This document shows, in pieces, positions 1 to 5,984 of a stretch of 6,772 nt of DNA. Under the pieces are notes generated by a model that worked only from the letters and a program-made list of their open reading frames with translations, did no database searches and had not been told where the DNA came from. Source of the stretch: Bacteroidia bacterium (GTDB lineage Bacteria; Bacteroidota; Bacteroidia; JABEUT01); NCBI GenBank assembly GCA_013044305.1, contig JABEUT010000263.1, positions 1 to 6,772 of the forward strand, written 5' to 3'. Each line of letters opens with the position of its first letter. Within the stretch, counting starts at the first letter, position 1. The position numbers and the translations under genes are program-made.

Positions 1-881
1 CAAACCACTCCCTTGTGGTTGGTTATTGCAAGGTCGAAAATATTCATATCCTGTGACTCGAAACCCTGAACGGCATCAATAACCAGCAGGCACACATCGC
101 AGCGTTCAATAGCTTTTACTGTTCGCAACACGGAATAAAATTCCACATCTTCGTCCACCTTGCTTTTTTTGCGCAAGCCCGCAGTATCAATGAGCATCAG
201 GTCGTAACTGAAGCGGGTAAAGCGGGTGTCTATGGCATCGCGGGTGGTGCCGGCAACATCCGTTACGATATGCCTGTCGGATTCAAACAATGCATTTATA
301 AACGAGGATTTGCCGGCATTAGGTCTGCCTACCACGGCAAACTGCGGCAGGTTGTTCAGTGGCGCATCGTCTTCCTTGTCTGCCAGGTTTTTAACTATAT
401 CGTCCAGCAGGTCGCCTGTGCCGGCGCCGCTTATGGAAGAAACCGGGTAAATGTCGCCCAAACCCAGCGCAAAAAACTCGCCCGCATGGTGTTCCATGCC
501 GAAATTATCGGCTTTGTTGGCTACCAGCATTACTTTCCGTTCCTTGTTCTTAACCTTACGAAGCATATCGGCGACAGATTCGTCGAAGGGCGTGAGACCT
601 TCTGTTACATCAACCACGAAAAGAATCAGGTCGGCTTCGGTAATCGCATAGTTCACCTGTTTGCGTATTTCCGATTCAAAAATGTCTTCGCTGCCTTGAA
701 TATAACCGCCGGTATCAATGGTTGTAAAATGCTCGCCGTTCCATTCTACCCTGCCATAGTGGCGGTCGCGCGTAACGCCGGGGGTATGCTCCTCAATCGC
801 TTCCCGCGTACCGGTTAGGCGGTTGAAAAGTGTTGACTTGCCGACATTCGGTCTGCCTACTATTGCTACTATACGGGACAC
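1..881 (-). CDS. der: Ribosome-assembly GTPase Der (EngA), N-terminal 293 residues; 3' end outside window
   Basis: Der is a tandem-GTPase protein that binds the 50S subunit and is needed for its late maturation in the cytoplasm. Two G domains are visible. The first has P-loop GRPNVGKST (residues 9-17), DTGG (56-59), NKAD (122-125) and SSISG (148-152). The second has P-loop GRPNAGKSS (185-193), GTTRD (211-215) and DTAG (232-235). The reading frame runs off the left edge at ...HKGVV, just before the expected second-domain NKxD motif. That motif and the C-terminal KH-like domain of this roughly 435-residue family therefore lie outside. The start is GTG at 881-879: it gives the family N-terminus MSRIVAIVGRPN, and no ATG lies in frame before the upstream stop. 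The gene follows era with a 45-base gap and no promoter-like sequence, so co-transcription is likely. Identification is certain; only the start codon rests on family alignment. Confidence 0.97.
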   Translation of the reverse strand, partial: MSRIVAIVGRPNVGKSTLFNRLTGTREAIEEHTPGVTRDRHYGRVEWNGEHFTTIDTGGYIQGSEDIFESEIRKQVNYAITEADLILFVVDVTEGLTPFDESVADMLRKVKNKERKVMLVANKADNFGMEHHAGEFFALGLGDIYPVSSISGAGTGDLLDDIVKNLADKEDDAPLNNLPQFAVVGRPNAGKSSFINALFESDRHIVTDVAGTTRDAIDTRFTRFSYDLMLIDTAGLRKKSKVDEDVEFYSVLRTVKAIERCDVCLLVIDAVQGFESQDMNIFDLAITNHKGVV

Positions 882-926
882 TATTTTCGAGATTATGAAA
901 TGTTGGGAGGCATTATATTTAATGGC

Positions 927-1814
927 TTAAAGATACCCGAAATTTTTCAATTGCCGTTCATCTTCGCGCCAGTCGGCTTTTACTTTTACGAATACTTCCA
1001 GAAAGACTTTACAGTCGAGCCACTTCTCCAGATTGATGCGCGCACCGGTTGCTGTTTTTTTCAGGGCGCTGCCGCCTTTGCCTATAATTATTGCTTTCTG
1101 GCTCTGCCTGTTAACATAAATAGTGGCGCGTATGCGTATCAGGTCTTTATCGGAAGTTGTCGTTTCCTCTTTGAATTGCTCCACCACTACTTCCGCCGAG
1201 TAAGGTATTTCCTGCTGGTAGTGCAGCATTATTTGTTCGCGAATGATCTCGGCCGCAAAAAAACGCTCCGGCATATCGGAGAGCTGCTCTTTGTCGAAAA
1301 AGGGATCGCCTTCTGGCAGGTAATCGAGAAGTATTTTTTTTAGTTCTTCTATACCATAACTGTGCAGGGCAGAAACCGGAACAATCTCTTTCGGCTTTAC
1401 AAGATTTTTCAGGACTTCAACCTTTTTGTTTACCGTTTCCTGCTTTTCCAAATCTATTTTATTGAAGGCAAGTATAACCGGTTTATTGGTTTTTTTCAGT
1501 CTGTCTAACAATCCCGGCTGCAAATCTGTTTCTATGGTATCGGTTACCAGCATAAGCACATCGGCATCCTGAAAGGCTTCACCTACCGATTTCATCATGG
1601 CCTCCTGCATTTTATATCTTGGCTTTATAACGCCCGGGGTGTCGGCAAAAACGATCTGATAGCCGCTGCCGTTGCTTATGGCCGTGATACGGCGCCTGGT
1701 GGTTTGGGGCTTGTGTGTTACTATTGAAAGTTTTTCTCCTACAAGCGCATTCACGAGCGTTGACTTGCCCACGTTGGCATTGCCTACCACACTTACCCAG
1801 CCGGCTTTAAACAT
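927..1814 (-). CDS. era: GTPase Era, 30S subunit assembly factor
   Basis: Era is an essential GTPase that binds the 3' end of 16S rRNA and checks 30S maturation. At 295 residues it has the usual family length and is complete. The GTPase domain shows P-loop GNANVGKST (11-19), the switch I motif KPQTTRRRI (35-43), DTPG (58-61), NKID (118-121) and the SAL motif (148-150). The C-terminal RNA-binding KH domain shows GKGG (245-248) within IIIGKGGSALKK, followed by the conserved end ...KNFGYL. The ATG at 1814-1812 gives the usual short N-terminus before the first strand. The leader has no Shine-Dalgarno sequence, which is normal for Bacteroidota. It is the first gene of a likely era-der unit and is divergent from rplU; a matching promoter lies about 100 bases upstream. 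Confidence 0.98.
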   Translation of the reverse strand: MFKAGWVSVVGNANVGKSTLVNALVGEKLSIVTHKPQTTRRRITAISNGSGYQIVFADTPGVIKPRYKMQEAMMKSVGEAFQDADVLMLVTDTIETDLQPGLLDRLKKTNKPVILAFNKIDLEKQETVNKKVEVLKNLVKPKEIVPVSALHSYGIEELKKILLDYLPEGDPFFDKEQLSDMPERFFAAEIIREQIMLHYQQEIPYSAEVVVEQFKEETTTSDKDLIRIRATIYVNRQSQKAIIIGKGGSALKKTATGARINLEKWLDCKVFLEVFVKVKADWREDERQLKNFGYL

Positions 1815-1912
1815 GAAATATTTAAGATTTAAAGATGATTGTTGAAAAGGACAAGATAGGTTTTATTATTTTAAGGAGGCGGAACTTTGTAATATTTTGG
1901 TGCTCTGCGGTG

Positions 1913-1944
1913 CAAAAATACCCCACTCCGGATATGGTACCAAA
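1913..1944 (-). promoter_or_regulatory. Predicted Bacteroidota-type promoter of era-der
   Basis: On the minus strand TATTTTTG (1920-1913) is an exact match to the -7 consensus TAnnTTTG. A TTTG (1944-1941) lies 20 bases upstream, a normal -33 spacing. The box is followed by CACC, as it is at the rplU promoter. Transcription would start near 1907 and leave a leader of roughly 90 bases before the era ATG. This is a consensus match only; no other TAnnTTTG was found between it and era. Confidence 0.65.
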
Positions 1945-1985
1945 TATGTTCCGGGAAATTTTTAACCAAATTGAATATGCATTGG

Positions 1986-2025
1986 GATATTCGTTACAGC
2001 ATTCGCGAAAAGGGCCGAGAATATC
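1986..2025. repeat. Imperfectly nested inverted repeats in the era-rplU spacer
   Basis: GATATTC (1986-1992) and GAATATC (2019-2025) form a 7-base inverted repeat with 26 bases between the arms. Inside it is the perfect palindrome TTCGCGAA (2002-2009). The right arm also overlaps a small CCGA/TCGG dyad (2015-2027). It lies upstream of the era -33 element, where a regulator could bind, but inverted repeats of this size also arise by chance in a sequence of this length. Confidence 0.25.
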
Positions 2026-2108
2026 GGTAGTGGTTGCGTTCATAACTAGTTCCCGGGTATTTTTTATAAACCGCCCAATATTGTTCTGCCCCCGTAGCTG
2101 AAAAACAG

Positions 2109-2125
2109 ATAGGCACCCGGCCTAT
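2109..2125. repeat. Short hairpin in the era-rplU spacer
   Basis: ATAGGC (2109-2114) and GCCTAT (2120-2125) form a perfect 6-base-pair stem with a 5-base loop (ACCCG). On the minus strand the hairpin is followed shortly by CTGTTTTTC. That would suit a weak terminator, but no minus-strand gene lies directly upstream. Function is unknown and it may be chance. Confidence 0.3.
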
Positions 2126-2207
2126 TATATATTAAGCCTAATTTTACAAAACAATAACAACCTAAAAATCAGTATTGTACGTGTTTTCAGGAGTAAAATT
2201 CCTCTTA

Positions 2208-2241
2208 TTGAACCATAATTATTAATTATTCACTATATTTG
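2208..2241 (+). promoter_or_regulatory. Predicted promoter of rplU-rpmA
   Basis: TATATTTG (2234-2241) matches the Bacteroidota -7 consensus TAnnTTTG exactly and is followed by CACCCC. A TTG at 2208-2210 lies 23 bases upstream, slightly long for a -33 element. The spacer contains a tandem duplication of TAATTAT (2216-2229). Transcription would begin near 2247, giving an A-rich leader of about 40 bases that is too short for a structured L21 autoregulatory element. Its position directly before a ribosomal protein gene supports the call. Confidence 0.75.
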
Positions 2242-2286
2242 CACCCCTTAAAAAAGAATATAACCAAACCAACAGAAAGCAAGCCC

Positions 2287-2820
2287 ATGTATGCAATAGT
2301 AGAAATAGGAGGACAGCAGCATAAGGTAGAGAAAGATCAGAGACTTTATGTGAACAGGCTCGAGGCGGCTGAAGGCGCTAACCTCGAATTCGAAAAGGTG
2401 ATGCTTACCGAGAAAGACGGCAGCGTAACCGTAGGAATACCGTTTATAGACGGAGCAAGGGTTGCAGCCCTTGTGGTCTCGCACGTTAAAGACGATAAGG
2501 TGCATATTTTCAAGCACAAGCGCAGAAAGGGATACCGCCGTTTCAACGGCCACCGCCAGTCACTTACCGAATTGTTCATTCAGGGCATACTTGCTAAGGG
2601 CGAAACCTTTACTGCCTCAAAACCCGAAATGACAGCTAAAAAGAAAAAAGCCGCCCCCGAAGCAGAGGATGCTCTTGCTGCCGAAAAACCGGCAGGAAAA
2701 AAATCAGCTTCCAAAAAGGCAGCAGCAGAAAATGCCGAAACCAAAACGCCAAAAGCAAAGGCAGCAGGCGCTGAAAAGAAGAAAACCAGGACAAAAAAGA
2801 CAGACAAGAACGAAGAATAA
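2287..2820 (+). CDS. rplU: 50S ribosomal protein L21 with a 74-residue Lys/Ala-rich C-terminal tail
   Basis: L21 is a primary component of the large ribosomal subunit that contacts 23S rRNA and L20. Residues 1-103 are the whole conserved domain: MYAIVEIGGQQHKVEKDQ at the N-terminus and the signature FKHKRRKGYRR...GHRQSLTELFI near 75-98. The family is usually about 100-105 residues; this protein has 177. The extra 74 residues (104-177) hold 20 Lys, 18 Ala, 10 Glu and 2 Asp, with no hydrophobic core, so they are probably disordered and strongly basic. C-terminal extensions on L21 are known in Bacteroidota, but their role is unclear to me. I chose ATG 2287 because it begins exactly at the family N-terminus; an ATG 48 bases earlier (2239) falls inside the -7 box and would precede transcription. 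rpmA follows after 41 bases. Confidence 0.96.
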   Translation: MYAIVEIGGQQHKVEKDQRLYVNRLEAAEGANLEFEKVMLTEKDGSVTVGIPFIDGARVAALVVSHVKDDKVHIFKHKRRKGYRRFNGHRQSLTELFIQGILAKGETFTASKPEMTAKKKKAAPEAEDALAAEKPAGKKSASKKAAAENAETKTPKAKAAGAEKKKTRTKKTDKNEE

Positions 2821-2861
2821 CATATAATGATTTATAGAACTAATATTTAATTTAAAACAGC

Positions 2862-3125
2862 ATGGCACATAAAAAAGGAGTCGGCAGTTCTAAGAACGGC
2901 AGGGAATCGCACGGCCAGAGGCTCGGAGTAAAGATTTTCGGCGGGCAGTTTGCCAAATCGGGCAACATCATCATACGCCAGCGCGGAACAGCTTACCATC
3001 CCGGCAAAAATGTAGGCATTGGCAAAGACCATACTATATTTGCACTGGTTGACGGAACCGTGGTATTCAACACACGCAGAGAAGACAGGCGTTACGTTTC
3101 GGTAGAACCTGTTGCAGCAAAATAG
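2862..3125 (+). CDS. rpmA: 50S ribosomal protein L27
   Basis: L27 sits next to the peptidyl-transferase centre, and its N-terminus reaches toward the tRNA ends. The 87-residue product is of normal length and begins directly with the mature form MAHKKGVGSSKNGRES, so it lacks the cleavable N-terminal extension seen in Firmicutes. The conserved segments RLGVKIFGGQ, RQRGTAYHPGKNVGIGKDHTIFAL and DGTVVF are all present. The ATG lies 41 bases after rplU, preceded by AT-rich sequence without a Shine-Dalgarno motif. It is almost certainly co-transcribed with rplU and is followed by a terminator hairpin. Confidence 0.98.
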   Translation: MAHKKGVGSSKNGRESHGQRLGVKIFGGQFAKSGNIIIRQRGTAYHPGKNVGIGKDHTIFALVDGTVVFNTRREDRRYVSVEPVAAK

Positions 3126-3156
3126 CGGCAAGCTCTTTTCATGTTACGGAAAATGT

Positions 3157-3188
3157 ATTCCTGCTTGTTGCTTCAGGCAGGAATTTTT
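3157..3188 (+). terminator. Intrinsic terminator after rpmA
   Basis: ATTCCTGC (3157-3164) pairs perfectly with GCAGGAAT (3177-3184). The stem can extend inward by three pairs (T-G, T-A, G-C) to 11 pairs with a 6-base loop (3168-3173). A run of five T (3184-3188), then ATTT, follows. This is a typical rho-independent layout 31 bases after the rpmA stop. It separates rplU-rpmA from serS, completely or as a partial terminator. Confidence 0.8.
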
Positions 3189-3219
3189 ATTTAACCCAAC
3201 CTAATTTCGAATACAAAAA

Positions 3220-4491
3220 ATGTTGGAGATACAGTATTTAAGGCAGAACAGCAGTGAAGCTATAAGCCGCCTTACACTAAAAACCCCAGATGCCGGAGAA
3301 CTTATAGCCGCCGTGCTGAAACTCGACGAGGAAAAGCGCATTTCGCAAATGGCCTTGGAGGAAATGCAGGCAAGGATAAACGCCGCATCGAAGGAAACAG
3401 GCGACCTGTATAAAGCAGGCAAAAAGCAGGAAGCGGACAAGATGAAAGCTGAAACTGCCTCATGGAAGGAGGAATTACTTAAGCTGGAAGCCGCAGCCGG
3501 AAAAGCTGAACAGGCATTGTTCGATCAGCTTACCTTGCTTCCAAACCTTCCCGACAAAAGCGTTCCGCCGGGAAGGACACCGCAGGACAATTTGGTGGTT
3601 CATGAGGAAGGTACTGTGCCTCAACTGCCGGAAGGCTGCCTGCCGCACTGGGATCTGGCAAAAAAATACAAGATAATAGATTTTGAAACAGGCGTAAAGG
3701 TGAGCGGGGCCGGATTTCCCGTTTATACCGGTAAGGGAGCCAGGTTGCAAAGGGCGCTTATTAATTTTTTTCTGGATAAGGCAACCGAGGCGGGCTATAC
3801 CGAAATTGAGCCACCCATACTTATAAACGAAGCCAGCGGCTTTGGCACGGGCCAGCTGCCGGATAAGGAAGGTCAAATGTATTTTTCGGGGCAGGATAAG
3901 CTGTACCTGATACCTACAGCCGAGGTGCCTATCACCAACATGTACAGGGACACCATACTGGACGAAGAGGCACTGCCTGTTAAAAACTGCGGCTATACGC
4001 CCTGTTTCAGGCGCGAGGCAGGATCGTACGGTAAGGATGTGCGCGGACTGAACAGGCTGCACCAGTTCGACAAAGTTGAGATAGTGCAAATACAGCATCC
4101 CGATAAATCATACCAGACGCTTCAAGAAATGCGCAATTATGTTGCCGGCCTGCTTCGTATGCTCGAACTGCCTTTCAGGATACTGAAGCTGTGCGGGGGA
4201 GACATGAGTTTCGCCTCGGCACTTACTTTCGACCTTGAGGTGTTTTCTGCCGCCCAGAAAAGATGGCTTGAAGTGAGCTCGGTTTCCAATTTTGAAACCT
4301 TTCAGTCGAACAGGATGAAGCTGCGCTTCAGGCAAGGAAAAGACAAGCCCAGGCTCGCTCATACCCTGAACGGCAGCGCACTTGCCTTGCCCCGTATTGT
4401 TGCAGCGCTGCTCGAAAACAACCAAACCCCCGAAGGAGTAAGAATACCAAAGGCATTAACTGCATATACCGGTTTCGGATACATTGATTAG
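3220..4491 (+). CDS. serS: Seryl-tRNA synthetase (class II)
   Basis: SerS charges tRNA-Ser, and tRNA-Sec where present, with serine using ATP. The 423-residue product is complete and of normal length. Residues 1 to about 105 form the N-terminal antiparallel coiled-coil arm that grips the long variable arm of tRNA-Ser; the region is rich in Lys, Glu and Ala heptads. The catalytic domain shows the serine-binding TAEVPITN (233-240), motif 2 FRREAGSYG (263-271) continuing to LHQFDKVEIV, the segment SAAQKRWLEVSSVSNFE (343-359), and motif 3 LNGSALALPRIVAALLEN (383-400). The ATG at 3220 gives the usual MLEIQYLR start. It lies 94 bases after rpmA beyond a terminator, so it may depend on read-through or on a weak promoter of its own: TAATTTCG at 3202-3209 is one base off the -7 consensus. 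Confidence 0.98.
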   Translation: MLEIQYLRQNSSEAISRLTLKTPDAGELIAAVLKLDEEKRISQMALEEMQARINAASKETGDLYKAGKKQEADKMKAETASWKEELLKLEAAAGKAEQALFDQLTLLPNLPDKSVPPGRTPQDNLVVHEEGTVPQLPEGCLPHWDLAKKYKIIDFETGVKVSGAGFPVYTGKGARLQRALINFFLDKATEAGYTEIEPPILINEASGFGTGQLPDKEGQMYFSGQDKLYLIPTAEVPITNMYRDTILDEEALPVKNCGYTPCFRREAGSYGKDVRGLNRLHQFDKVEIVQIQHPDKSYQTLQEMRNYVAGLLRMLELPFRILKLCGGDMSFASALTFDLEVFSAAQKRWLEVSSVSNFETFQSNRMKLRFRQGKDKPRLAHTLNGSALALPRIVAALLENNQTPEGVRIPKALTAYTGFGYID

Positions 4492-4529
4492 ACCATAGGA
4501 GGCATGTTAAAAATACAAGGAAAAAAAAC

Positions 4530-4559
4530 TTGCCCGATTCATATATAAATTTACTTTTG
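4530..4559 (+). promoter_or_regulatory. Predicted promoter of the lipoprotein gene
   Basis: TACTTTTG (4552-4559) is an exact TAnnTTTG -7 box and TTG (4530-4532) lies 19 bases upstream, an ideal spacing. It begins 39 bases after the serS stop. The expected transcription start, about 6-7 bases beyond the box, would leave only some 13 bases before the TTG start codon at 4579. Confidence 0.65.
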
Positions 4560-4578
4560 TGCATCTAAATTACCCTTC

Positions 4579-5262
4579 TTGATTAATAAGCTTGTTTACG
4601 GAGCAGGTTGTTTCACGTTATTGTTTATACTTACAGGGTGTAAACAGGTGCTGTTTCATAACCGTATCTCGGAAGGTTCCATTGAGTATAAGATAGAGGT
4701 GCTCGACTCCAACAATTCAATGGCTAATTTAGCTCCCGATAAAATGACCGTTAAGTTTAAGAACAACATATCGTTCGCACAGGTAATAGCCGGCATGGGC
4801 TTGTTCGAAACAGATTTTATAAACGATGAGCCCGGCAAAAAGATAATACAAATGGTAAGGCTGTTTAATAAGAAATACGCCTATATTGCCGATACCGCCG
4901 CTATCAATAAGGAGCTGAAGAAGGAGCCGGAATATCAGATAACCCCGACTACTGAAACTAAAAAAATAGCAGGATATTTATGCAAAAAAGCCATGGTAAA
5001 GGTTGGTGAAGGCGATGGCCTGTCTTTCCCGATATATTATACCGATAAAATTCAGCTCGAAAACCCAAACTGGTCCACGCCATTCAAAGGCATAGACGGG
5101 GTATTGATGGGATACCGGATCAAGCGCTACGGAATGTATCTTGAATTTACAGCAGTTAAGGTTGATCCTGCTACTAATGACGATAACACCTTTAAGCTGC
5201 CGCCCGACTATAAACTTATTTCCAAAGAACAGCTGGATCAACTCATAAAGGGCTTCCAATAG
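4579..5262 (+). CDS. Predicted lipoprotein of unknown function, GLPGLI-like
   Basis: The 227-residue product begins with a lipoprotein signal peptide: N-terminal Lys4, a hydrophobic stretch (5-18) and the lipobox LTGC with the acylated Cys at 21. It should be exported and anchored in a membrane. The rest resembles GLPGLI/DUF4412-type proteins of Bacteroidota: a start SEGSIEYKIEVLDS (31-44), then KKIAGYLCKKAMV (128-140), YYTD (153-156), and FKGIDGVLMGY (169-179) where the family has its GLPGLI motif. It ends in FKLPPDYKLIS (205-215). No catalytic residues can be named and the family has no established function that I know of. The start must be TTG 4579: no ATG or GTG lies in frame between the upstream stop (4546) and the signal peptide. 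It has its own promoter, and a very short leader is predicted. It is convergent with the thioesterase gene. Family assignment is moderate; lipoprotein status is strong. Confidence 0.85.
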   Translation: MINKLVYGAGCFTLLFILTGCKQVLFHNRISEGSIEYKIEVLDSNNSMANLAPDKMTVKFKNNISFAQVIAGMGLFETDFINDEPGKKIIQMVRLFNKKYAYIADTAAINKELKKEPEYQITPTTETKKIAGYLCKKAMVKVGEGDGLSFPIYYTDKIQLENPNWSTPFKGIDGVLMGYRIKRYGMYLEFTAVKVDPATNDDNTFKLPPDYKLISKEQLDQLIKGFQ

Positions 5263-5511
5263 GATATTAGGCCTGTTTCAGAAGCCCTGCGTCTCCCTTG
5301 TAATCATTTACAGGTTTATCATGCTTTTGCTGTTGTAGCCGTTTTCAGTTGTTTTCAGTTCAAACCGCAATGACAGCGTTTTTGCCGATGGTATTTATTA
5401 CCTTTCGGCTATAAGCCTCGGCCAAGAGAAGAAATAAAGCAATGACAGAATTGTAAATGGCAGCAGGCGTGTATAGTGTTGTACCCGGGTTTACATACTC
5501 TGGTTTAGTAA
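5263..5511. other. Convergent intergenic region (249 bases)
   Basis: This lies between the 3' ends of the lipoprotein gene (plus) and the thioesterase gene (minus). A weak hairpin, CTTGTAA (5297-5303) with TTACAGG (5308-5314), has one G-T pair and a 4-base loop and is followed by TTTATC; it may help end plus-strand transcription. A small palindrome around CCCGGG (5480-5495) could serve the other strand but lacks a T run. No coding frame, RNA gene or promoter is convincing here. Confidence 0.5.
5341..5360. repeat. Perfect 10-base tandem duplication
   Basis: GTTTTCAGTT occurs twice head to tail without interruption. There are only two copies and they lie in non-coding convergent sequence, so replication slippage is the simplest explanation. 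Confidence 0.7.
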
Positions 5512-5937
5512 TTATTCCGGAAACCAGTTTTGGGATGTAATGTACACAGTTCCTTTAAAGAAGGCAACCTTGCGTCCGTCCTCGGTGGAAATAGTAATAT
5601 GATACAAGGCTATTTTGTTGGTAAGGTTAATTTCTTCGGCGGTGGCAGTAATGACATCGTTTTCGCGCAGGGGCTCTGTATGCGAAATGGATGTTTCGAC
5701 CGAAACTGCCTTTCTTCCATGTGAGTTTGAGGCAAAGGCAAGGGCGCTGTCGGCAAGGGAATAAGTTATGCCTCCGTGCGCTATACCAAAGCCGTTCAGC
5801 ATTTCGTGCCTTACTATCATACGCAATACACAATTCCCCGGCTCCGCTTTTACAATCTCAACCCCCAGCCAGGCGCTAAAGCCATCATGGCTGTACATGG
5901 TTTTAACTATTTTTTCTGCCAATGTCTTTTTATTCAT
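5512..5937 (-). CDS. paaI: PaaI-family hotdog-fold acyl-CoA thioesterase
   Basis: Proteins of this family hydrolyse acyl-CoA thioesters in the cytoplasm; E. coli PaaI removes CoA from stalled hydroxyphenylacetyl-CoA intermediates of phenylacetate breakdown. The 141-residue product is full length. It carries the family core MLNGFGIAHGGITYSLADSA (46-65), matching E. coli PaaI MLNG...CHGG...SLADTA: Asn48 and the HGG loop (54-56) line the active site, and Asp63 corresponds to the catalytic Asp61. The later segments NSHGRKAVSVE and KVAFFKGTVY also fit. The ATG at 5937-5935 follows the comEC-like gene by 47 bases in the same direction, so it may share that transcript. No phenylacetate genes are visible in the window. 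The substrate is therefore uncertain, and it could be a general-purpose thioesterase; the symbol denotes the family. Confidence 0.88.
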   Translation of the reverse strand: MNKKTLAEKIVKTMYSHDGFSAWLGVEIVKAEPGNCVLRMIVRHEMLNGFGIAHGGITYSLADSALAFASNSHGRKAVSVETSISHTEPLRENDVITATAEEINLTNKIALYHITISTEDGRKVAFFKGTVYITSQNWFPE

Positions 5938-5984
5938 AGATAAAAGTTTTTTAAGTTACACTGCATCCGTTCCTGCTTATTCTG

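Larger units (their letters stand above)
1815..2286. other. Divergent intergenic region between era and rplU (472 bases)
   Basis: This region carries the two outward-facing promoters described separately and no gene I can support. Open frames of 73 codons (minus) and 88 codons (plus) overlap each other and cross the era promoter; neither resembles a known protein or has a promoter of its own. It contains two small dyads (1986-2025 and 2109-2125) and an AT-rich stretch from about 2120 to 2240. No tRNA, riboswitch or repeat family is recognisable. About 260 bases between the two promoters remain unexplained. Confidence 0.7.

Noticed and set aside
270..818. A 182-codon frame on the plus strand
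   Set aside because: It is antisense to der and has no recognisable protein features; the Der motifs are intact.
900..1343. A 147-codon frame on the plus strand
   Set aside because: It is fully antisense to era, whose complete GTPase and KH motifs leave no doubt about the coding strand.
1822..2101. Open frames of 73 codons (minus, 1822-2043) and 88 codons (plus, 1835-2101) in the era-rplU spacer
   Set aside because: They overlap on opposite strands, cross the predicted era promoter, show no recognisable domain, and have no promoter or plausible start context.
2239..2286. Upstream ATG extending rplU by 16 residues
   Set aside because: The ATG lies within the -7 box and before the predicted transcription start; ATG 2287 matches the L21 family N-terminus exactly.
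2630..2815. Lys/Ala codon-rich repeats in the rplU 3' end as a DNA repeat array
   Set aside because: The repetitiveness is at the amino-acid level; no repeat unit recurs exactly at the DNA level.
3202..3209. TAATTTCG as a serS promoter -7 box
   Set aside because: One mismatch to the consensus and no TTG at the right distance; kept only as a possibility in the serS entry.
3475..4098. A 207-codon minus-strand frame inside serS
   Set aside because: It is the shadow of serS, whose class II synthetase motifs run through the same bases.
4516..4532. CAAG/CTTG dyad around a run of eight A after serS as a terminator
   Set aside because: The stem is only 4 pairs with no T run on the plus strand, and it overlaps the -33 element of the next gene.
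5407..5417. GGCT-ATA-AGCC hairpin in the convergent gap
   Set aside because: A 4-pair stem with no T tract on either strand; too weak to call as a terminator.
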